DNA from: Candidatus Woesearchaeota archaeon
Lineage (GTDB): Archaea; Nanobdellota; Nanobdellia; Woesearchaeales; PXDW01
Assembly: GCA_003564925.1 (NCBI GenBank)
Contig: PXDW01000025.1
Coordinates: forward strand, 1 to 32,355
Length of the DNA: 32,355 bases
Reading direction: 5' to 3'
In this document: piece by piece, positions 15,372 through 21,828 of the stretch
Layout: every line of letters starts with the position of its first letter
How positions within the stretch are numbered: the first letter of the stretch is position 1
Made by a program: the position numbers and the translations under genes
Notes under the pieces: model-generated
Databases searched by the model: none
Told to the model about the DNA's origin: nothing
What the model saw: only the letters and a program-made list of their open reading frames with translations

Positions 15372-15626
15372 TTACCCATGTTTTAATTTAAATATAAGGA
15401 TGAAAGAAGCCATGAAAAATATAGTTGTGTTTGTTATTACCATGGGCAATGATTTTATCATAAGGCCATAAATTGACCATAACATAACAGCAACCACAAA
15501 TATTGAATACATCATTAATGACAAATCCTTTGTGTTCCTTGTTTTCCAAGTTTGAATAACTTGGGGCAAAAAGGATATTGTTGATGCTAATGAAGCTGTC
15601 CACCCGATAATTACGATAGTTTCCAT
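15372..15626 (-). CDS. SemiSWEET/PQ-loop membrane transporter
   Basis: An 84-residue three-helix protein: the first helix ends with the PQ motif FLPQVIQTWKTRNTKDLS, followed by MMYSIFVVAVMLWSIYGLM and a third helix. This pattern is that of SemiSWEETs, which dimerise to carry sugars down their gradient. In a sugar-fermenting cell that role fits, but the substrate cannot be read from the sequence. It has its own TATA-like box and lies between the hydrogenase and por genes on the same strand. Confidence 0.88.
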   Translation of the reverse strand: METIVIIGWTASLASTISFLPQVIQTWKTRNTKDLSLMMYSIFVVAVMLWSIYGLMIKSLPMVITNTTIFFMASFILIFKLKHG

Positions 15627-15651
15627 TTTTTCAAATTAGGAACTGAGGGTG

Positions 15652-15661
15652 GTTTATAAAC
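15652..15661 (-). promoter_or_regulatory. TATA box of the SemiSWEET gene
   Basis: The minus strand reads AGTTTATAAACC around this box, centred about 30 nt before ATG 15626. Confidence 0.5.
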
Positions 15662-15735
15662 TTTTACATAGTTTAAATTTTATGAGATTATAATATAATC
15701 TATTTTTTAGTATTAGAAAATATCAAGCAATTAAT

Positions 15736-16326
15736 TTATTTTTCATTCATAAGGTATTTCTTTGCATTATGAATTCCTGTAGCGAAAATCCCTCCTGCCA
15801 CTGCTGTATAAAATTGAAATAAACCCATAGTCATTAGAAAAATTGAAGGAACAAGGTTGAATTTATAAAGTGCAAATGCCGCGCTGAAAATAAAAATAGA
15901 TTTTATCGTAGCTCCAAACACAATAACAAACATCATGTTTTTTTTATTTTCTAATCTTAATTTCTTAAAACAATACACTAATATTGCATTTCCGATCCAT
16001 ATAAATGGAATCATAAAAATCAAGAAATAAGTGAAATGTCCAAATATGATTCCTCTGGATAAAACCGCTAAGCTTGGAAGCATTATTGATGGAAACAACA
16101 TCTTGGATTTTAGATTTAATGCGCTCAGGACTAAAGATGCATTAACAATTATGCCTACAACTAATTGAGGATTCCCTATAAAGAAAGGGACAAAAAAACA
16201 AATTAAAGAGTATAAGGTGAGCTCAAAATATTCTGCCCTCAAGCTTAATTTATAATCTTGAATATTTAGTTTTTCAAATATTTTGTATCTGTTGTAATCC
16301 AATATTTTTCCTATTCTTACATACAT
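15736..16326 (-). CDS. Multi-helix membrane protein coupled to hydA
   Basis: No family is named with confidence. About five or six hydrophobic segments are visible, including LTLYSLICFFVPFFIG, LVVGIIVNASLVLSAL, FTYFLIFMIPFIWIGNAILV, MMFVIVFGATIKSIFIF and the C-terminal LFQFYTAVAGGIFATGI. The Asn-rich pattern NPQLVVGIIVNASL is reminiscent of small substrate-binding membrane proteins of the ECF type, but that is a guess. I chose ATG 16326, which forms TAATG with the hydA stop (16328-16324). A GTG at 16338 would add four residues and overlap hydA by 13 bases. Either way it is translated with hydA, which suggests a functional link to the hydrogenase. Confidence 0.75.
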   Translation of the reverse strand: MYVRIGKILDYNRYKIFEKLNIQDYKLSLRAEYFELTLYSLICFFVPFFIGNPQLVVGIIVNASLVLSALNLKSKMLFPSIMLPSLAVLSRGIIFGHFTYFLIFMIPFIWIGNAILVYCFKKLRLENKKNMMFVIVFGATIKSIFIFSAAFALYKFNLVPSIFLMTMGLFQFYTAVAGGIFATGIHNAKKYLMNEK

Positions 16327-18059
16327 TAAAGATAGCACCTTTTTTTGTATTTTGTATGTAGCAGCCTATGCGCTCTTTTTTGCCCTGGTTTTCCAATATA
16401 TTCTTTATATATCTTTATTACCGAAGGATTCAAATGAGACTTTCTTATCTTTGTTTTTTTATCATTGTCTATAATGGCTTTTTGGCGCTGTTTTAAGTTT
16501 TCAATATCATCATATCTGGGCTGTCCGCCTCCCCCTATACATCCTCCATAACAGGCCATAATCTCAACAAAATGATAAGCACAATTTCCTTCCCTAATAT
16601 CTTCCATAATCTTTCTTGCTTCCCCTAATGTATGAACTGCACAGACTTTTATTTCTTTGCCCGCAAGTTTTATACTGCCTTCTTTTATTGTACCAAATCC
16701 CCTTATTTGCTTATAATCAATTTTCCTTAAATCCTTTTTGGTTAAATAATCTGCAGCAGTCCTTAGAGCTGCTTCCATTACTCCTCCTGTTTTTCCAAAT
16801 ATTGTTCCAGCGCCAGTACTTTCTCCTAATGGATTGTCAAACTCTTCTTTTTCAAGATTGACAAAATCAATATTATATTGTTTTATAAGTTTTGCAAGCT
16901 CCACAGTAGTTAAAACATAATCAGCTTCGCCTTTAAATTCGTCTCTTTGAATCTCGAATTTTTTTGCAGTACATGGCATTATATCAACAACAATGATATC
17001 TTTTGGTTTCTTATTTATTTTCTTAGCATAATATGTTTTTACTAATGAGGCAAGCATAGCCTGTGGACTTCTGCAGCTTGACATATGATTAAGCTGCTCA
17101 AAATAAAATTGCTCTGCAAATTTTATCCAGGCCGGACAACATGTAGTAATCATTGGCAAATCCCTATTTTCCTTAAATCGCTTGACAAATTCTGTTGCTT
17201 CTTCAACAATTGTTATATCCGCAGCAAAGTCTGTGCTAAATACCTTATCAAAGCCAATTGCTTTAAGAGCGGCGACCATTTTTCCTGTAACGACAGTTCC
17301 GGGCTTCATATTGAAGCATTCGCCAAGAGTTGCCCTTATTGAGGGGGCGGTTTGCGCCACTAGGAATTTTCCAGAGTTTAAGGCATTTGTCACTTCTTCA
17401 ATATCACTATTTTCTGATAATGCTCCAGTAGGACACACTATTACACATTGGCCGCAGTTTACACAGTTGCTTTTTTCCATGTTCAAACCCAAAGGTGGCG
17501 CAACTTTCATATCAAATCCCCTATTTTGCTTTCCAATTGCATAAACGGTCTGTATACCATTGCAAACTCTTGTGCACTGTTCGCATAGGATACATTTCTC
17601 ATTGTCTCTCCAAATAGAGATGCTTGATTTATCCTTCTTTTCTTTTCTTTTTTCTCCTTCATACCTTATTTTATGAATAAGAAGATCCTCTGAATATCTC
17701 TGCAGTTTGCAGTTCAGGTTTTGGTTGCAAGTAAGACAGTCTCTGTCATGATTTGCTAAAAGAAGCTCAATATTTATTCTTCTTGCCTTCAAGACCCTTG
17801 GGCTTCTTGTATTAACAACCATTCCTTCACGAATATAGGTAGAGCATGAGGGAGCAAGCCTTTTCATTCCTTGAATCTCGACTACACAAAGCCTGCAAGA
17901 GCCAATTCGCTCCAGCCTTTCATTTGTACAAATATGAGGAATTTCAATATTATGTCTTTTTGCAACATCCAGAAGATATTCTCCTCTTTTTCCTTCAACC
18001 TCTTTATTGTCTAAAATGAATTTTATTTTTTCTGAATTTTGCTTTTTTGCTTTTTTCAT
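16326..18059 (-). CDS. hydA: [FeFe] hydrogenase catalytic subunit (group A, trimeric type)
   Basis: HydA reduces protons to H2 at an H-cluster. N-terminal [2Fe-2S] ligands are C44, C55, C58 and C72. The His-ligated [4Fe-4S] is H104, C108, C111 and C117. The two ferredoxin clusters are C156/159/162/166 and C199/202/205/209. All three H-cluster motifs are complete: TTCCPAW (305-311, usually TSCCPxW), MPCTAKKFE (361-369) and EIMACYGGCIGGGGQP (499-514), giving ligands C308, C363, C503 and C507 and the proton-relay C307. At 577 residues it matches clostridial-type enzymes and lacks the extra C-terminal [2Fe-2S] domain of Thermotoga HydA. It follows hydC and hydB, so an electron-bifurcating NADH/ferredoxin enzyme (A3-like) is likely. 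Maturases HydE, HydF and HydG are not in the window. Confidence 0.95.
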   Translation of the reverse strand: MKKAKKQNSEKIKFILDNKEVEGKRGEYLLDVAKRHNIEIPHICTNERLERIGSCRLCVVEIQGMKRLAPSCSTYIREGMVVNTRSPRVLKARRINIELLLANHDRDCLTCNQNLNCKLQRYSEDLLIHKIRYEGEKRKEKKDKSSISIWRDNEKCILCEQCTRVCNGIQTVYAIGKQNRGFDMKVAPPLGLNMEKSNCVNCGQCVIVCPTGALSENSDIEEVTNALNSGKFLVAQTAPSIRATLGECFNMKPGTVVTGKMVAALKAIGFDKVFSTDFAADITIVEEATEFVKRFKENRDLPMITTCCPAWIKFAEQFYFEQLNHMSSCRSPQAMLASLVKTYYAKKINKKPKDIIVVDIMPCTAKKFEIQRDEFKGEADYVLTTVELAKLIKQYNIDFVNLEKEEFDNPLGESTGAGTIFGKTGGVMEAALRTAADYLTKKDLRKIDYKQIRGFGTIKEGSIKLAGKEIKVCAVHTLGEARKIMEDIREGNCAYHFVEIMACYGGCIGGGGQPRYDDIENLKQRQKAIIDNDKKTKIRKSHLNPSVIKIYKEYIGKPGQKRAHRLLHTKYKKRCYL

Positions 18060-18110
18060 TTTGTATTTTTTAATTAATTGTGATTTTATTGATTTTGTTT
18101 TCTCGAGTTA

Positions 18111-19844
18111 TTATTTTTTTTCTATAGCCTTGAACGCACAAACTATATAACATTGCCCGCACTTTATACATTTTTCTTGGTCTATTATATGCATTTTTTT
18201 CTGCTTTCCTTCTATTGCATTTACAGGGCATACTTTGGAACACGCTCCACATCCTACACAATTTTCATTTATTGTGTATGAAAGCAATGCCTCGCACACG
18301 CCTGCAGAACATTTCTTTTCCTTTATATGCATTATATACTCTTTTTTAAAGTGTTTTAATGTTGAAATAATAGGGTTAGGGGCATTTTGGCCAAGTCCAC
18401 AAAGCGAGGTATCTTGAACAAATTCTGCAAGCTCTTGTATTCTTTTTAAAGTTTCTTCTGTGCCATTTCCTCTTGATATCTGAGTTAACATCTCAAGCAG
18501 CCTTTTTGTCCCTTCTCTGCAAGGAGTGCATTTCCCGCAGCTTTCCTCTTGTGTAAAACTTGTAAAGTATTTTGCAACACTTACCATACACGATGTGTTG
18601 TTTGTTATAATAAACCCTCCCGAGCCCATAATTGTTCCCAGACTTGCCATAACCTCAAAATCCAGAGGATTTTCCAAATCTTTTTTTGTAAGACATCCTC
18701 CTGCAGGCCCTCCCGAGAGGAGCGCTTTAAATTTTGTATTATCGGGACAACCTCCCCCAATAGAGAAAACAATTTCTTTAATTTTTATTCCGAATGGAAC
18801 CTCTATAACTCCTGTTCTTTTAACTTTTCCAGTTAGGCATAATATTTTTGTTCCTTTAGTATTCTTTGTTCCTATTTTTTTATATTCCTTTAAGCCTATT
18901 TTGAATATAGTTGTTACGTGCCCCCATGTTCCAACATTATTTACATTAGTAGGTTTTCTGTACAGCCCTTTTTCTCCAGGATATGGCGGCCTAGACATAG
19001 GATGGCCTCTTTTGCCTTCTATGCTTCTAATCATTGCTGTTTCCTCTCCACATACAAAAGCGCCAGCCCCTTTAATAATTTTTAATTCAAAATCAAATCC
19101 TTTTTTTCCAAGGATATTTTTGCCTAGAAGATTATTTTTGTAAGCCAAATCGATTGCATTTTGTAAAGTTTTTATTGCAAGGGGGTACTCCGCTCTTGTA
19201 TATATTATTCCTTCTTTTGCATTGGTTGCATAGGATCCTATAGTCATGCCCTCTATTATTCTAAAAGGATCAGATTCCATAAGAGCCCTGTTCATAAAAG
19301 CTCCTGGATCACCTTCATCTCCGTTGCATATTAAGTATTTTTCTCCTTTCTTTTTTGCTATAATCTGCCATTTTTTTCCAGTAGAAAATCCAGCCCCACC
19401 TCTTCCCCTAAGCTCGGCATCAAGAATTTCCTTAATAACTTCGGCAGGGGTGAGTGAAAGGGCTTTTTTTAATGAGCTGTACCCTCCTTTCTCTAAATAA
19501 TCTTCAATTTTATCTGGGTTTATAATTCCGCAATTTTCCATTACTATCCTTTTTTGTTTTTTATAGAAATTTAAGGAATCAATATTTTTTGCTATAAAAA
19601 GCTCTCTGCACATTTTATTTTTCTTTATGCAGTCAATCAAATCCTTGACATTTCTCTCTGTTACATTTCCATAAATCTCTTTGCTTTTTTCTTTAATTAC
19701 AGTAACAATAGGCTCATTATAGCACATACCTATACATCCTACTTTTTCAACAGGAAGATTGGCTTTTTTTAACTCATTGTATACTGGCATAGCTCCTGAT
19801 GATATCCCACAGGTTGCAAGCCCGACTGTAATTTTTTTTATCAT
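18111..19844 (-). CDS. hydB: [FeFe] hydrogenase NADH/FMN subunit HydB (NuoF-like)
   Basis: HydB oxidises or reduces NAD(H) through FMN and connects to HydA. The order of parts matches Thermotoga HydB: an N-terminal thioredoxin-like [2Fe-2S] segment (C12, C37, C41), the FMN/NADH site RGRGGAGFSTGKKW (146-159) and GAGAFVCGEETAM (259-271), the NuoF-type [4Fe-4S] CGKCTPCREG (C436, C439, C442) with C482, the CSAGVC element (512-517), and a C-terminal two-cluster ferredoxin (C529/532/535/539 and C559/562/565/569). The N-terminal site shows three cysteines where four are usual, so that cluster may be altered. It is 577 residues long. The gene lies 51 bases upstream of hydA. Confidence 0.94.
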   Translation of the reverse strand: MIKKITVGLATCGISSGAMPVYNELKKANLPVEKVGCIGMCYNEPIVTVIKEKSKEIYGNVTERNVKDLIDCIKKNKMCRELFIAKNIDSLNFYKKQKRIVMENCGIINPDKIEDYLEKGGYSSLKKALSLTPAEVIKEILDAELRGRGGAGFSTGKKWQIIAKKKGEKYLICNGDEGDPGAFMNRALMESDPFRIIEGMTIGSYATNAKEGIIYTRAEYPLAIKTLQNAIDLAYKNNLLGKNILGKKGFDFELKIIKGAGAFVCGEETAMIRSIEGKRGHPMSRPPYPGEKGLYRKPTNVNNVGTWGHVTTIFKIGLKEYKKIGTKNTKGTKILCLTGKVKRTGVIEVPFGIKIKEIVFSIGGGCPDNTKFKALLSGGPAGGCLTKKDLENPLDFEVMASLGTIMGSGGFIITNNTSCMVSVAKYFTSFTQEESCGKCTPCREGTKRLLEMLTQISRGNGTEETLKRIQELAEFVQDTSLCGLGQNAPNPIISTLKHFKKEYIMHIKEKKCSAGVCEALLSYTINENCVGCGACSKVCPVNAIEGKQKKMHIIDQEKCIKCGQCYIVCAFKAIEKK

Positions 19845-19906
19845 TTTTCTATTGGATTATTTTTTTTTATTGTTTTAAGCCATTATTTTTTATAAGCTAC
19901 TAAAAA

Positions 19907-20506
19907 TTATTCCAAACCATCCAAAATTTTTTTAATCTTTTCTTCGTCAAGATCACCATATACAGTATTGTTAATCATCATAGCCGGGGCTTTTGCGCAA
20001 GCCCCTATACAATTGACAGATCCTAAGCTAAATTTTTTGTCCTTGGTTGTTTCATTTACTTTTATATCAAGGATATTCTCTATATATCTTATTAAAGACA
20101 CGGAGTTTTTTACGTGGCATGCTGTCCCGTTGCAAACAGCAATATTATATTTTCCCGGAGGATTAAACCTAAAATATGTATAGAATGTCAGAACACCATA
20201 AATATGGGTGGCAGGTATATTAATCTCTTTTGACAGTCTTATTATATTTTCTTCTGATATGTATCCTTCATTTTCCTGTATTTCCTGGAGCATTATTATT
20301 ACATTTTTTTTCTGTTTTTTTTCAAATAATTCTGGATTGGATTTGACATCTTTAAGAAATTTCTTTTTTAGGGAATTAAGATATTCTGTATTCGGCTTTT
20401 TTTTCCCTATATATCTAATATAAGGCTTGAATTTTTCATTTTGTATTGAATAGAAAAGAAAGAAATAGCTATTATTTCCTAATTGCACCTCTTTTAAAAA
20501 AACCAT
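19907..20506 (-). CDS. hydC: [FeFe] hydrogenase HydC (NuoE-like) with an added N-terminal domain
   Basis: Residues ~67-199 are a complete NuoE/HydC protein: the helical part IMLQEIQENEGYISEENI and HIYGVLTFYTYFRFNPPGKY, then the thioredoxin-like [2Fe-2S] ligands C125, C130, C166 and C170 (CNGTAC, CIGAC). Before it sit about 65 extra residues, opening MVFLKEVQLGNNSYFFLFYS and containing KPYIRYIGKKKP, which HydC does not normally have. That pattern resembles a small beta-rich domain seen at the N-terminus of assorted archaeal proteins. The long start is supported by a TATA-like box about 27 nt before ATG 20506 and by the lack of a suitable internal start before M72. It is the first gene of the hydC-hydB-hydA operon. 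Confidence 0.92.
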   Translation of the reverse strand: MVFLKEVQLGNNSYFFLFYSIQNEKFKPYIRYIGKKKPNTEYLNSLKKKFLKDVKSNPELFEKKQKKNVIIMLQEIQENEGYISEENIIRLSKEINIPATHIYGVLTFYTYFRFNPPGKYNIAVCNGTACHVKNSVSLIRYIENILDIKVNETTKDKKFSLGSVNCIGACAKAPAMMINNTVYGDLDEEKIKKILDGLE

Positions 20507-20527
20507 GTATTTTCATATTAAATACTA

Positions 20528-20537
20528 CTATAAATAA
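20528..20537 (-). promoter_or_regulatory. TATA box of the hydCBA operon
   Basis: The minus strand reads TTATTTATAG, centred about 27 nt before ATG 20506. It shares a 103-base divergent region with the mscS promoter; no clear operator repeat is seen there. Confidence 0.6.
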
Positions 20538-20577
20538 GTTTTGATTAGAATTTCTAAAGAAAGGCCAAAACCAAAAA

Positions 20578-20587
20578 CTATATATAT
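20578..20587 (+). promoter_or_regulatory. TATA box of the mechanosensitive channel gene
   Basis: ACTATATATA is centred about 28 nt before ATG 20610, implying a leaderless start. Confidence 0.6.
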
Positions 20588-20609
20588 GCCCATATAATGA
20601 ATAAGACCT

Positions 20610-21755
20610 ATGGGGTGGATAGAGCAAAAAGAGGTGGTATTGAACTGGATTTCCAGCCTTAGGTATGGAGAATTTATACTCAACAAATATTCTTATGCAG
20701 CTTTAATATTCTTTAGTTTTATAGTTCTGTCTTTTTTGGTTAGGTATCTATACAAAACAGTTTTCTTTAATATTGCAAAAAGAACAAGAACAGACATAGA
20801 CAATAATATCCTTAAAGCTACAAAGTGGCCCATATCAATAATTATAATAATTTTTGGATTAAGAGTTGGTGTAATACCTCTAAGCCTTTCAGAAAGGTTA
20901 ACAGAAATTATCTATAATCTTGTTGATTCGATTGTAATATTTATAATTGCAGCTTTGCTTACTTCAATAATAAATATATTGGTTGAAGCTTGGGGAAGAA
21001 GATTCGGAGAAAAAACAGAATCTGAAACAGATATTCATCTTTTGAGCATATTCCATAGATTTGTAAAGGTTCTTTTTTTTATATTGGCCTTTTTATTTGT
21101 TTTGGAAAGATGGGGTGTAGAAATAGGCCCTCTTTTAGCAAGCTTGGGTATAGCTGGTATTGCTGTGGGCTTTGCTGTTAAAGATAGCTTAGCAAATATT
21201 TTCGGTGGAATACAGCTTATAATGGACAAGACATTTAAGGCTGGAGACAAAATAGAGCTGGCTGATGGAACAGTAGGAGTAGTTCAGGATATAAGCTTAA
21301 GAAGTACAAGAATAAGAACTTATGATAATGAGCTGATTATAGTTCCCAATGGGAAATTTTCAAATGAAAATATAAAAAATCATGTCCAGCCTGACTTGAA
21401 AGTAAGGGTTAGAGTTCCTTTTGGGGTTGTTTACGGCTCAGATATAAAAAAGGTTAAAAAAGTTGTTTTGAAAGCCATAAAAACAATTGATGGCATAATG
21501 GATGAACCGGCCCCAGATGTCTTATTTTTGGAGATGGCTGATTTTTCATTAAACTTCAGAGCACAGTTCTGGGTTCCGAGTTATACGCAAAAATTTATGT
21601 CAAATATAAAAGCAAATGAGCTTATTTATGATGCATTAAATAAGGCAGGAATCGGAATACCCTTCCCTACAAGAACTTTGTATGTCCATAACTTAAATGA
21701 TAATAAGAATAATAAGAAAGATAATAAAAATAAGAAAAAAACAGATAAAAAATAA
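20610..21755 (+). CDS. MscS-family mechanosensitive ion channel
   Basis: The protein opens under membrane tension to release solutes. Membrane segments lie near residues 27-46, 74-90, 100-127 and 148-165, and the pore helix near 171-200 (PLLASLGIAGIAVGFAV, then KDSLANIFGG), the MscS TM3 signature. It is followed by the beta domain DKIELADGTVGVVQDISLRS and ELIIVPNGKFSNENIKN, then a C-terminal alpha/beta domain. At 381 residues it is longer than E. coli MscS (286) because of extra N-terminal helices. The last ~20 residues are a Lys/Asn/Asp tail. It is divergent from hydC; no functional link is implied. Confidence 0.93.
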   Translation: MGWIEQKEVVLNWISSLRYGEFILNKYSYAALIFFSFIVLSFLVRYLYKTVFFNIAKRTRTDIDNNILKATKWPISIIIIIFGLRVGVIPLSLSERLTEIIYNLVDSIVIFIIAALLTSIINILVEAWGRRFGEKTESETDIHLLSIFHRFVKVLFFILAFLFVLERWGVEIGPLLASLGIAGIAVGFAVKDSLANIFGGIQLIMDKTFKAGDKIELADGTVGVVQDISLRSTRIRTYDNELIIVPNGKFSNENIKNHVQPDLKVRVRVPFGVVYGSDIKKVKKVVLKAIKTIDGIMDEPAPDVLFLEMADFSLNFRAQFWVPSYTQKFMSNIKANELIYDALNKAGIGIPFPTRTLYVHNLNDNKNNKKDNKNKKKTDKK

Positions 21756-21771
21756 TATAGCAAACTGAAAT

Positions 21772-21823
21772 AGTTAAATAGCAGAGAAAAAATAAATAAC
21801 ATATTCAACATAAAAAAGAGGTG
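21772..21823 (+). promoter_or_regulatory. Promoter and Shine-Dalgarno of ppsA
   Basis: A TATA-like GTTAAATAG (21773-21781) and a GAGGTG site (21818-21823), 5 nt before ATG 21829, mark a leadered gene. The site closely matches that of the 9418 gene (AGAGGTGTTT in both). Confidence 0.55.
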
Positions 21824-21828
21824 TTTTT

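Noticed and set aside
18526..19143. 205-codon plus-strand open frame opposite hydB
   Set aside because: It is antisense to the well-supported hydB frame, rich in Pro/Ser/Phe as expected of a shadow frame, and has no promoter or ribosome site.
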